From: an uncultured Bacillaceae bacterium
GTDB taxonomy: Bacteria; Bacillota; Bacilli; Bacillales; Alkalibacillaceae
Assembly: GCA_937983065.1 (NCBI GenBank)
Contig: CALKAL010000129.1
Coordinates: forward strand, 1-22,336
Direction: 5' to 3'
Length of the DNA: 22,336 nucleotides
Shown: one piece after another, positions 14,688 to 22,336 of the stretch
Layout of the letters: each line of letters starts with the position of its first letter
How positions within the stretch are numbered: the stretch's first letter is position 1
The notes under the pieces: generated by a model
The model's database searches: none
Told to the model about the DNA's origin: nothing
The model's input: the letters and a program-made list of their open reading frames with translations, nothing else
Position numbers and translations under genes: made by a program

Positions 14688-15818
14688 TCATTGTAAAACT
14701 TCGTCGATATATAAATTAGGAAGCTCTGTTAAGTTAATTAATTGATCATTTTCTAATTGAATGAGTGGCCGTGTTGGATGTTTTTGATCGATAAACTTAA
14801 TAATTCCTATCTCATTATTAGATAGCTTCACTTTAGCACCGTTTGAAAATTGGACGATACTATTTGTTAGAGCCATGACAATTTTCATATCTAAAATACC
14901 AAATTGATATTTATTTAATTCCTCAACAACTTTAAAAGGCGATTGTTTATTTTTATAATAACGTTCTGATGTCATCGCATGAAACGTATCACTCACAGCA
15001 ATTAATTTTGCATACGGATGAATCTTTTCATGCGTTAAGCCTAATGGATATCCTGTGCCATCGAGTCGTTCATGATGCTGTAAGACAGCTAGCTTAATAT
15101 TTTTACTTAAATATTTTTCATGCTCAATTAAACGATAGGATAAGACAGGATGCTTTTTCACTTCCTCAAATTCTTCTTCTGTTAAAATCCCATCTTTATA
15201 ATAGAGCTTTTTATCAACTAATAGCATTCCGATATCGCTCAAATAAGCAGCTAATGCAATTTGCACCCGTTCATTTTTACTATAGTTAAGCTTATTAGCT
15301 AAATAAGATGAAATGACAGGTAAGGCAACGATGTGATGGAAGAAATAATAATGCTTATCCGTATAATGATGTAATTGAATTAAAATATCTGATGTTTCTT
15401 CACCGATTTCAACTAAAGGAAGAATCATTTCCCGAATAGATGTTATATCTAATTTTGAATGTTCATTCCAATTCTCAAACAATTCGATAGTCGATTGGAC
15501 CGCATCAACGTAATAATCATAAAATGTCCAACTTTCTTTTTTAACGTTTGACGTATTCTTTATGAGTAATTTTTCTTCCTCATTTTGTTCTATTTCCGGT
15601 TGTGTATCTTCTTTTTCCACATGGGTTTCATTAACATAATGACTGCCATCAGCTAATTTACTAGCAACCTCAACATAAGGAACGCGGAATTTAGTCAATA
15701 CTTCAATATGAATATCTTCTACAACTGTATTTTTTGGAACAATTGGATAAGTCGTATTTCCCATAACATCACTTAAAATTAAACTGCCAGGTAGTAGATT
15801 TCTTGGGTGAACTTTCAT
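14688..15818 (-). CDS. HD-GYP domain protein, partly degenerate
   Basis: A 376-residue cytoplasmic protein with an N-terminal domain (about 1-65), an acidic linker (about 66-95) and a C-terminal HD-GYP domain (about 150-330) of the cyclic-di-GMP phosphodiesterase type. The GYP signature is kept as HHERLDGTGYP (248-258), as are the preceding HHIVA (161-165), KKHPVLSY (221-228) and SDTFHAMTS (276-284). The hallmark HDxGK is, however, SDIGM (194-198): the metal-binding His and the Lys are lost while the Asp stays. Activity may be lost or changed; it could act as a sensor or binding protein. It lies 39 nt after gyrA with a hairpin in the gap, so it is likely co-transcribed. HD-domain genes next to gyrA occur in other Bacillaceae, from memory; the role is unknown. 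Confidence 0.85.
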   Translation of the reverse strand: MKVHPRNLLPGSLILSDVMGNTTYPIVPKNTVVEDIHIEVLTKFRVPYVEVASKLADGSHYVNETHVEKEDTQPEIEQNEEEKLLIKNTSNVKKESWTFYDYYVDAVQSTIELFENWNEHSKLDITSIREMILPLVEIGEETSDILIQLHHYTDKHYYFFHHIVALPVISSYLANKLNYSKNERVQIALAAYLSDIGMLLVDKKLYYKDGILTEEEFEEVKKHPVLSYRLIEHEKYLSKNIKLAVLQHHERLDGTGYPLGLTHEKIHPYAKLIAVSDTFHAMTSERYYKNKQSPFKVVEELNKYQFGILDMKIVMALTNSIVQFSNGAKVKLSNNEIGIIKFIDQKHPTRPLIQLENDQLINLTELPNLYIDEVLQ

Positions 15819-15832
15819 TTTTCATTCCCCCT

Positions 15833-15857
15833 AATACGCTAGAACATCTAGCGCATT
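15833..15857 (-). repeat. Hairpin between gyrA and the HD-GYP gene
   Basis: On the minus strand AATGCGCTAGA, TGT, TCTAGCGTATT forms an 11-bp stem with a 3-nt loop, abutting the gyrA stop. It is followed by the AGGGGG ribosome site, not by T, so it is more likely an RNA-processing or stabilising element than a terminator. Confidence 0.6.
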
Positions 15858-18356
15858 TTAAATATCTTCTTCTTCGTGATCTTCAAGCTCGCCTTGATCA
15901 TCATTATCTAATTCTTCGTATTCATCGATTTCTTCTTTTTCTACACGAGCAACTGTTGCTACTTCTTCATCGTCTTTTAATGTAATTAATTTTACGCCCA
16001 TCGTATTTCTTCCTGTTACAGAAATCGAATCAATTTCCATACGAATTAATACGCCACCGATCGTCATAATCATTAAATCTTGATCCTCAGTTACAGGCTT
16101 AACTGCGACGACGTGATCATTTTCTTTTAATTTACACGTAATAATACCTACCCCGCCACGGTTTTGAAGACGATAATCTTCTTGAGGTGTCCGTTTTCCA
16201 ATACCTTTTGCTGTAACAGTTAGAACATCAACATCTTCATCTAAAATATCCATTGAAACGACTTCATCACCGTCACGAAGGTTAATTCCTTTAACACCTG
16301 AGGCAGTTCTTCCCATCGTGCGAACATCTTGCTCATTAAAGCGAATAGACATTCCGTTACGTGTTCCAATCATAATATCTTTATGACCGTCCGTTAATTT
16401 TACAGAAATTAATTCATCGTCTTCCCGTAAACTAATTGCCCGGATGCCACCTTTTCGAATGTTTGCAAAATGTTTTAGTGATGTCCGTTTTGAAATTCCT
16501 TTTCTCGTCGTGAAAAATAAATACCAATCTTCTTTATACTCTTCCGTTGTAATTACAGCATTTACCCATTCATCTTTTTCTATTTGAAGGACGTTGACGA
16601 GCGGGATTCCTTTAGCTGTCCGACTAAATTCTGGAATCTCGTAACCTTTTGCTTTATACACTTTTCCTTTATTCGTGAAAAAGAGAATCGTATCGTGGGT
16701 AGAAGTAGATATTAAATGCTCAACGAAATCATTTTCATTCGTTCCCATTCCTTGTATACCCCGTCCACCACGGCGCTGTGTACGATACGTTGTAATCGGT
16801 AAACGTTTAATATAACCTCGATGCGTTAAACTAATAACGATAGATTCTTCAGGGATTAAATCTTCATCTTCAAAGAAATCAACCCCACCGACAGTGATTT
16901 CAGTACGTCTCGTATCATTATATTTTTCTTTAATTTCTACTAGCTCTTCGCGAATTATTTCCAGTACTTTTTCATCATCAGCTAAAATAGCTTTTAATTC
17001 TGCAATTAATGCCGTGACTTCGTTATATTCATCTTCAATTTTTTCGCGTTCTAAACCTGTTAAACGTTGCAAACGCATATCTAAAATAGCTTGAGCTTGT
17101 TTTTCAGATAAGCCGAAACGTTCCATTAAACCAGTTCGTGCTGAGTCAGTTGTTTTTGAATTACGAATAAGCTCAATCACTTCATCGATATGATCAAGAG
17201 CAGTTCTTAAACCTTCTAAAATATGTGCACGTGCCTCAGCTTTTTCTAATTCAAATTTTGTTCTTCTCGTAATAACTTCAACTTGGTGGTTTAAATAATG
17301 TTCTAACGTTTCTTTTATGTTTAACACTTTCGGCTGGCCGTTAACTAATGCGAGCATATTAATCCCGAAAGTCGTTTGCATCGCTGTTTGTTTATATAAA
17401 TTATTTAAAACAACATTCGCATTCGCATCTCTTCTTAATTCAATGACAATACGCATACCTTCTCGGTCGGATTCATCGCGCAAATCAGATATCCCTTCAA
17501 GCTTTTTCTCCCGAGCTAGCTCTGCGATTTTTTCGATTAAACGAGCTTTATTCACTTGATAAGGTAATTCAGTAACGATAATCGTTTCTTTGCCCTGGCG
17601 ATCTTCTATAATATCCGCTTTAGAACGAATCGTAATCGAGCCTTTTCCTGTTTCATACGCATGACGAATCCCGCTTCTACCTAAAATAATTCCACCCGTC
17701 GGAAAATCAGGGCCGTGTAAATATTGATCCATAAGTTCTTCAATTGTTAAATCAGGATTTTTACTAATCGCTAAAACAGCATCGATCACTTCACCTAATT
17801 GGTGCGGAGGAATATTCGTTGCCATTCCAACTGCGATTCCAGATGTTCCATTAACTAATAAATTCGGGAAACGAGCAGGTAGTACGACAGGCTCCCTTTC
17901 CGCTCCGTCATAGTTATCTGTATAATCAATCGTATTTTTATTAATATCTTTTAACAGTTCCATTGAAATTTTCGACATACGGGCTTCCGTGTAACGCATT
18001 GCTGCTGCGGAGTCACCATCAACCGAACCGAAATTTCCGTGGCCATCAACTAACATATAACGGTAGTTGAAATCTTGTGCCATTCGAACCATCGTATCGT
18101 AAACAGCCAAATCACCGTGGGGATGGTATTTACCAATAACTTCCCCAACGATACGGGCTGATTTTTTATACGATTTATCCGCATGCATGCCTAAATCATG
18201 CATCGCATATAAAATACGGCGATGAACGGGTTTCAATCCGTCACGAACATCTGGTAACGCTCGTGAAACGATTACACTCATCGCATAATCTAAAAAAGAA
18301 GTACGCATTTCTTGACTTAAATTTATTTCTTGAACACTTGGCCGTTGCTGATCCAA
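15858..18356 (-). CDS. gyrA: DNA gyrase subunit A
   Basis: The breakage-reunion subunit of DNA gyrase, which introduces negative supercoils with GyrB. The catalytic Tyr122 is in AMRYTEARM, the winged-helix region KPVHRRILYAMHDLG is at about 42-57, and the GyrA box QRRGGRG (527-533), needed for DNA wrapping, opens the beta-pinwheel C-terminal domain. The last 25 residues are strongly acidic. The length is 832 against 821 in B. subtilis. The start is TTG 18356, 9 nt after GGAGG; no better start is in frame. Notably, residue 83 in HPHGDLAVYD is Leu (TTG, 18108-18110), where E. coli and B. subtilis have Ser; this is the main fluoroquinolone-resistance position. Asp87 is unchanged. Confidence 0.98.
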   Translation of the reverse strand: MDQQRPSVQEINLSQEMRTSFLDYAMSVIVSRALPDVRDGLKPVHRRILYAMHDLGMHADKSYKKSARIVGEVIGKYHPHGDLAVYDTMVRMAQDFNYRYMLVDGHGNFGSVDGDSAAAMRYTEARMSKISMELLKDINKNTIDYTDNYDGAEREPVVLPARFPNLLVNGTSGIAVGMATNIPPHQLGEVIDAVLAISKNPDLTIEELMDQYLHGPDFPTGGIILGRSGIRHAYETGKGSITIRSKADIIEDRQGKETIIVTELPYQVNKARLIEKIAELAREKKLEGISDLRDESDREGMRIVIELRRDANANVVLNNLYKQTAMQTTFGINMLALVNGQPKVLNIKETLEHYLNHQVEVITRRTKFELEKAEARAHILEGLRTALDHIDEVIELIRNSKTTDSARTGLMERFGLSEKQAQAILDMRLQRLTGLEREKIEDEYNEVTALIAELKAILADDEKVLEIIREELVEIKEKYNDTRRTEITVGGVDFFEDEDLIPEESIVISLTHRGYIKRLPITTYRTQRRGGRGIQGMGTNENDFVEHLISTSTHDTILFFTNKGKVYKAKGYEIPEFSRTAKGIPLVNVLQIEKDEWVNAVITTEEYKEDWYLFFTTRKGISKRTSLKHFANIRKGGIRAISLREDDELISVKLTDGHKDIMIGTRNGMSIRFNEQDVRTMGRTASGVKGINLRDGDEVVSMDILDEDVDVLTVTAKGIGKRTPQEDYRLQNRGGVGIITCKLKENDHVVAVKPVTEDQDLMIMTIGGVLIRMEIDSISVTGRNTMGVKLITLKDDEEVATVARVEKEEIDEYEELDNDDQGELEDHEEEDI

Positions 18357-18383
18357 ACTGGATTACCTCCCTAATTCAAGTGC

Positions 18384-18406
18384 AGACGTTAAGTAATTTG
18401 ACGTCT
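18384..18406 (-). repeat. Inverted repeat between gyrB and gyrA
   Basis: AGACGT and ACGTCT are separated by 11 nt upstream of the gyrA ribosome site. It could be a weak RNA hairpin or a binding site; no function can be assigned. Confidence 0.35.
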
Positions 18407-18428
18407 AACATGACAATTCACTATGAAA

Positions 18429-20354
18429 CTAAATATCTAAATTTTGTACGTATTCGGCATTTTCCTGAATGAAATCCCGTCTCGGCTCGACTTGATCACC
18501 CATTAATATTTCAAAAATTTCATCCGCTTCAATCGCATCTTCTAGCTGGACTTGAAGCAATGTTCTCGTATCTGGGTTCATCGTAGTTTCCCAAAGCTGA
18601 CCTGGATTCATTTCTCCTAAACCTTTATACCGTTGAATGACTGGTTTCGGATTTTGCGGAAGCTCCGACAATAATTCATCTAATTCTTGATCACTATACG
18701 TGTAATTTACATTTTTCCCTTGTTTAATCTGATATAGTGGCGGCTGAGCAATATAAATATAACCGTGCTCAATTAGTGGTCTCATAAAACGATAGAAAAA
18801 CGTAAGAAGTAATGTTCGAATATGAGCCCCATCCACATCCGCATCAGTCATAATAACGATTTTATGGTAACGGGCTTCGCTAATATCAAATTCTTCTCCA
18901 ATTCCCGTACCTAATGCCGTTATAATTGTGCGAATTTCATTGTTTGATAAAATTTTATCAATCCGCGCTTTTTCAACGTTAATAATTTTCCCTCTAAGCG
19001 GTAAAATTGCTTGGAAATGACGATCCCTACCTTGCTTAGCAGATCCTCCAGCAGAATCACCCTCAACGATATAAATTTCACTAATCGCTGCATCTTTTGA
19101 AGAGCAATCTGCGAGTTTTCCAGGTAAGTTCGATACTTCTAAAGCACCTTTTCTTCTTGTTGTTTCTCGAGCTTTTTTCGCAGCAATTCGTGCGTACGAG
19201 GCTGTTAATCCTTTATCTACAATTTTCCGCGCAACTTGCGGATTTTCTAAAAGAAACTGATTAAACTTTTCTGAGAAAACTTGATCCGTAATCGTTCGAA
19301 CTTCACTATTACCTAGTTTTGTCTTCGTCTGACCTTCAAATTGTGGATCAGGATGTTTAATAGAGATAATCGCGGTTAGACCTTCGCGAACATCTTCTCC
19401 AATTAAGTTTTCGTCATTATCTTTTATTAAATTAGTTCTTCTTGCGTAATTATTAATGACACGGGTCAATGCAGTTCTGAAGCCAAACTCATGGGTTCCA
19501 CCTTCAGCTGTATTAATATTGTTCGCAAACGAATATAAGTTACTTTGGAATCCATCGTTATATTGAATCGCAAATTCAACAGTGACACCATCGACCTCAT
19601 TTTCACCGTAAATCGGCTCGTGTAACGTTTCCCGTTTTCGGTTTAAATGCTCGACATATTCTTTAATGCCGCCTTCGTAATAAAATTCTTTTGGCTCATT
19701 TTCATCAGGATTTCGTTTATCTGAAAGTGAAATTCGTAATTTTTTATTTAAATAGGCTAATTCCCGAACACGATTTAATAAAACATCGTAAGCAAATTCC
19801 GTCGTTTCAGTAAAAATTTCTCGGTCTGGTTTAAAATAAATTTTCGTCCCAGTTTCTTCAGTTTCACCGATAATTTTAATGTCTTCATTCGGAATCCCTC
19901 GAGAATAACTTTGAAAATAAATGTTTCCATCACGATAAACATAAACTTCTAATCGTTCAGACAAGGCGTTAACAACGGCAGCTCCAACACCGTGTAGTCC
20001 TCCAGAAACTTTATACGATCCGTCGTCAAATTTACCTCCCGCATGAAGTACGGTAAGAATAACTTCAACGGCTGGTTTTCCTACTTTTTCATGCGTATCA
20101 ACAGGAATCCCACGTCCATTATCAATGACTGTTATACTATTATCTTCTTCAATGGTAATTTGTATATGATCGCAATATCCTGCTAACGCTTCATCAATAC
20201 TATTATCAACAATTTCCCATACGAGATGGTGTAATCCTCTTTCACTCGTTGAACCGATATACATTCCTGGTCGTTTTCTAACTGCCTCGAGACCTTCTAA
20301 TACTTGTATTTGACTTGCACCATAATCGGCTTGTTCATTAATTTTTTCTTCCAC
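18429..20354 (-). CDS. gyrB: DNA gyrase subunit B
   Basis: The ATPase subunit of DNA gyrase. The GHKL ATP-binding domain has the catalytic Glu47 and the Mg-binding Asn51 in EIVDNSIDEA, DNGRGIP and the glycine lid GGLHGVGAAVVNALS. The transducer domain follows, and the TOPRIM domain carries EGDSAGGSAKQGR and MTDADVDGAHI for metal-assisted cleavage. The C-terminal QRYKGLGEMNP is invariant. The quinolone-region residues equivalent to E. coli Asp426 and Lys447 (EGDSAGG, INVEKARIDK) appear unchanged. The length is 641 residues. The start is GTG 20354 after GGTGGG. It lies 40 nt after remB and 72 nt before gyrA. Confidence 0.98.
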   Translation of the reverse strand: MEEKINEQADYGASQIQVLEGLEAVRKRPGMYIGSTSERGLHHLVWEIVDNSIDEALAGYCDHIQITIEEDNSITVIDNGRGIPVDTHEKVGKPAVEVILTVLHAGGKFDDGSYKVSGGLHGVGAAVVNALSERLEVYVYRDGNIYFQSYSRGIPNEDIKIIGETEETGTKIYFKPDREIFTETTEFAYDVLLNRVRELAYLNKKLRISLSDKRNPDENEPKEFYYEGGIKEYVEHLNRKRETLHEPIYGENEVDGVTVEFAIQYNDGFQSNLYSFANNINTAEGGTHEFGFRTALTRVINNYARRTNLIKDNDENLIGEDVREGLTAIISIKHPDPQFEGQTKTKLGNSEVRTITDQVFSEKFNQFLLENPQVARKIVDKGLTASYARIAAKKARETTRRKGALEVSNLPGKLADCSSKDAAISEIYIVEGDSAGGSAKQGRDRHFQAILPLRGKIINVEKARIDKILSNNEIRTIITALGTGIGEEFDISEARYHKIVIMTDADVDGAHIRTLLLTFFYRFMRPLIEHGYIYIAQPPLYQIKQGKNVNYTYSDQELDELLSELPQNPKPVIQRYKGLGEMNPGQLWETTMNPDTRTLLQVQLEDAIEADEIFEILMGDQVEPRRDFIQENAEYVQNLDI

Positions 20355-20394
20355 GCTATGGTCCCACCTTTAATTCATTTTTAATTGCTTTTAA

Positions 20395-20694
20395 TTAGTC
20401 CGTTGTTTCGTCCGTTAATTTTATATCAGCTGTATCATCCACATTTTCTAACATGTACGATAAATGCGACCTTCGATTTAAAGTCGGTACAGATAATGAA
20501 CTAAAATATATTTTATCAATAGTGATGACGATTGATTTTGCCTCTTCATAATCCGAATCGATAACATTACCTTTTTCTCTCTGCTTGAAAATTAACTCTT
20601 GAATAATCGTCGATGAATGAAATAAACTGTAATCTAATATCGCAATGACTTCCTCTGAGCGAATGACATTTTCGTCACCAATATGAATAAACAA
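20395..20694 (-). CDS. remB: Extracellular matrix regulator RemB (YaaB)
   Basis: A small protein of the RemB/YaaB family, found between recF and gyrB in Bacillus and linked to extracellular-matrix gene control in B. subtilis. The N-terminus FIHIGDENVIRSEEVIAILDY and the central KSIVITIDKIYFSSLSVPTLNRR match the family. Two in-frame TTG starts exist: 20703, overlapping the recF stop as TTGA, and 20694, which gives MFIHIGD and matches the MYIHLGD start of B. subtilis; I choose the second, although neither has a good Shine-Dalgarno. Even so it has about 99 residues against 81, with an acidic C-terminal tail (about 85-99). Translation is probably coupled to recF. Confidence 0.85.
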   Translation of the reverse strand: MFIHIGDENVIRSEEVIAILDYSLFHSSTIIQELIFKQREKGNVIDSDYEEAKSIVITIDKIYFSSLSVPTLNRRSHLSYMLENVDDTADIKLTDETTD

Positions 20695-20699
20695 AGGGA

Positions 20700-21821
20700 T
20701 CAACTACTTTCTTTAACAAGTTTTCCGTTATGAATATTAAAAATTAATGCCCGATTTAATGTCTCATGATCAATCCCGTCGACACTTGTTGTTGTGACGA
20801 AGGTTTGTACTTTACCTTGAATCGTATTTAGTAAATGAGACTGTCTATAATCATCAAGTTCACTTAAAACATCATCTAAAAGTAAAACAGGGTATTCCCC
20901 GATTTCTTCATAAATTAATTCAATTTCAGCTAATTTTAACGATAATGCAGTCGTTCGTTGTTGACCTTGGGATCCAAAATGTTGAACGTTTTGCCCATTG
21001 ACGTAAAAAATGAGGTCATCCCGATGTGGGCCAACAATCGTCGTTCCCCGTTCTATTTCTTTTTTTTGAACCGCATTGAAATGATCAACATACGCTATTT
21101 CTATTTTCTCCGAATTCATAGTTTCTGATACATTGACGGAAGATTCGTATTCTATTTCTAATTGTTCTAATGTTCTACTAATGCCACTATGAATATCAGC
21201 TGCCCATTTTCGTAATTTGTTTAAAAAAGTGAATCGTTTTTCTAAAATTACAACGGCATGTTCAATGAGCTTTTCAGTGTAAATGGATAACATCGTTAAA
21301 TCCGATGTTTTTTGCCGCTGTAAATCTTTTAATAGCGCGTTACGTTCTTTTAATACTTTTTGATACTGACTTAAATGATAAATATAAACTGGCTGAATTT
21401 GCCCAATTTCCATATCGATAAAACGACGCCTTTCTTGTGGGCTCCCTTTTACGATATTTAAATCTTCCGGAGCAAACATGACGACATTCAAGGCGCCGAT
21501 ATAATCGCTCAATTTCTTTTGTTCAATATGATTGAATTTCGCTTTTTTCCCTTTAGGGGTAAAGATAATTTCTAAAGGGAGAGATCGGTTTCGCTTAAAT
21601 ACTCTCCCTTCTATTTTACCATACTCTTCATTCCATTTGATTAACTCTTTATCCCGTGGTGTACGATACGATTTTGTAAAGGCCAAAACGTAAATAGATT
21701 CTAATAAATTCGTTTTACCTTGAGCATTTTCACCAATAATGACATTCATTTGTTGATCAAAGGTTAATTCAATCTGATCATAATTCCGATAGTTTTTTAG
21801 TTGAATCGTTTCAACATACAT
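20700..21821 (-). CDS. recF: DNA replication and repair protein RecF
   Basis: An SMC-like ATPase that helps load RecA at single-strand gaps together with RecO and RecR. Walker A GENAQGKT is at 30-37, the ABC signature region GSQGQQRT is in the C-terminal half, and Walker B LLLDDVLSELD follows. The beginning MYVETIQLKNYRNYD and the EDLNIVKGSPQERRRFID segment are typical. The length is 373 residues, near the usual 370. It begins 12 nt after yaaA with a GAGGAAT site, and its stop overlaps the remB region. Confidence 0.97.
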   Translation of the reverse strand: MYVETIQLKNYRNYDQIELTFDQQMNVIIGENAQGKTNLLESIYVLAFTKSYRTPRDKELIKWNEEYGKIEGRVFKRNRSLPLEIIFTPKGKKAKFNHIEQKKLSDYIGALNVVMFAPEDLNIVKGSPQERRRFIDMEIGQIQPVYIYHLSQYQKVLKERNALLKDLQRQKTSDLTMLSIYTEKLIEHAVVILEKRFTFLNKLRKWAADIHSGISRTLEQLEIEYESSVNVSETMNSEKIEIAYVDHFNAVQKKEIERGTTIVGPHRDDLIFYVNGQNVQHFGSQGQQRTTALSLKLAEIELIYEEIGEYPVLLLDDVLSELDDYRQSHLLNTIQGKVQTFVTTTSVDGIDHETLNRALIFNIHNGKLVKESS

Positions 21822-21833
21822 ATTGTAATTCCT

Positions 21834-22061
21834 CTAATCATTTATTAATGTGCTGATTTTAAACGAACCTATATTTTCAATTTCTATAATATCGTTGTTT
21901 TTCAATTTTCGACCTCGACGTGATTCAAGCTCACCGTTAACGAATACATCATATTCTTGGAGGAAAATTTTTACAATTCCACCCGAATCAACGACGTTTG
22001 CCAATTTTAAAAATTGACCTAACGTAATAAAGTCCGTATTAATTTCAATATTTTCTGGCAT
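21834..22061 (-). CDS. yaaA: S4-domain protein YaaA (ribosome maturation)
   Basis: A 75-residue RNA-binding protein made almost wholly of one S4 domain (about 14-70): ITLGQFLKLANVVDSGG, VFVNGELESRRGRKL. Its place between dnaN and recF is conserved in Firmicutes; B. subtilis YaaA (RlbA) takes part in maturation of the large ribosomal subunit. The ATG at 22061 follows a GGTGG site. It is the first gene of the minus-strand block in this window, with dnaN expected farther right. Confidence 0.93.
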   Translation of the reverse strand: MPENIEINTDFITLGQFLKLANVVDSGGIVKIFLQEYDVFVNGELESRRGRKLKNNDIIEIENIGSFKISTLIND

Positions 22062-22130
22062 ACAACCACCTATTCTTTAAAACATCTACTATCTATATTT
22101 TACTAAAAATTGAGCATTATTAAAAGAAAC

Positions 22131-22336
22131 TGAGGCAGGGACAAAAGGATTTTATAATAAGTAAAGACGAACGTTATTTTGAGCATGTACTCGCTCTGGA
22201 AATATACTTCGCTTTTACCCACAGGGCACAAGCTCGACATCTGCGAAATCCTTCGCAGTGTCTCCTACGCCGGGGGAGCTGATGAGCCTCCGCAGTACAA
22301 GGACGTACAAGTGTCGATGACGTCACAGGACGTGAC
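22131..22336. repeat. GC-richer, hairpin-rich intergenic element, probably a dispersed Bacillaceae repeat
   Basis: The 275 bases between yaaA and the window end hold no gene. From GAGGCAGGGACAAAAGG (about 22133) on, the base composition becomes clearly GC-richer than its flanks and several inverted repeats appear: CTGCGAA/TTCGCAG (22241-22258), GTCAC/GTGAC (22322-22336) and TCGACA/TGTCGA (22234-22239 with 22312-22317). The beginning resembles the ends of short repeats I recall from Bacillaceae intergenic regions, whose other end reads like its complement; that end would lie beyond the window. No repeat copy is inside the window, so repetition is inferred. Confidence 0.55.

Noticed and set aside
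15803..15985. Plus-strand frame spanning the gyrA/HD-GYP junction
   Set aside because: Leu/His-rich shadow of the acidic GyrA tail; no ribosome site or family match.
16894..17559. Plus-strand open frames inside gyrA
   Set aside because: Ser/Ile/Phe-rich products are antisense shadows of gyrA codon usage, without ribosome sites.
22215..22223. TTACCCACA, one mismatch from a DnaA box, near the origin genes
   Set aside because: It is a single imperfect match within the repeat-like element, with no cluster of boxes; not evidence of an origin.
22241..22336. Hairpins at the right end as a CRISPR array
   Set aside because: There are no regularly spaced direct repeats of 24-40 bases, and no cas genes.

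Overview
The window looks like the chromosome of a spore-forming, low-GC member of the Bacillaceae, seen with the replication-origin gene order running right to left. The minus strand reads yaaA-recF-remB-gyrB-gyrA, then an HD-GYP gene, dacA, a serS T-box leader with serS, and tRNA-Ser, which is a rearranged form of the Bacillus subtilis origin-proximal block. A Cys-rich CotY/CotZ-type coat protein with a sigma-K-like promoter indicates sporulation. The exported proteins (DppE, DacA, the M23 peptidase) are rich in Asp/Glu, which suggests, but does not prove, a halophilic or alkaliphilic relative such as those around Alkalibacillus, Halobacillus or Virgibacillus.

Region 1 (1-7241, plus strand) is the distal part of a dpp-ykf operon: dppC (cut by the window edge), dppD, dppE, ykfA, ykfB, ykfC, ykfD, in the same order as in B. 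subtilis. It encodes an ABC importer for peptides plus three enzymes that take apart murein peptides: a gamma-D-glutamyl endopeptidase (YkfC), an L-Ala-D/L-Glu epimerase (YkfB) and an LD-carboxypeptidase-family enzyme (YkfA). A strong hairpin lies between dppE and ykfA and a bidirectional terminator ends the operon.

Region 2 (7338-8400, minus strand) holds a two-cysteine CsoR-family repressor with the fingerprint of the persulfide sensor CstR, whose presumed operator lies inside its own promoter, and the orphan coat protein gene. Region 3 (8401-9763, plus) is the overlapping dgk-dck pair for deoxynucleoside salvage, ending in a very good terminator. Region 4 (9762-11333, minus) is an M23 peptidase-bactofilin pair, probably for cell-envelope shaping, preceded by tRNA-Ser(UGA) with its own promoter and terminator.

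Region 5 (11524-13202, minus) is serS with a complete serine T-box leader (specifier UCC) and promoter. Region 6 (13208-22061, minus) runs from yaaA to gyrA, an HD-GYP gene lacking a key metal-binding His, and dacA. GyrA carries Leu at the position equivalent to E. coli Ser83, the classic fluoroquinolone-resistance site. The right end (about 22131-22336) is a GC-richer, hairpin-rich intergenic element that resembles a dispersed Bacillaceae repeat and runs off the window.

I found no CRISPR array, phage, transposase or toxin-antitoxin system. I see no wholly new system. The most notable points are GyrA Leu83, the self-regulating CstR-like repressor, the degenerate HD-GYP protein in the gyrase cluster, the loss of the usual genes between gyrA and serS, and the repeat next to yaaA.
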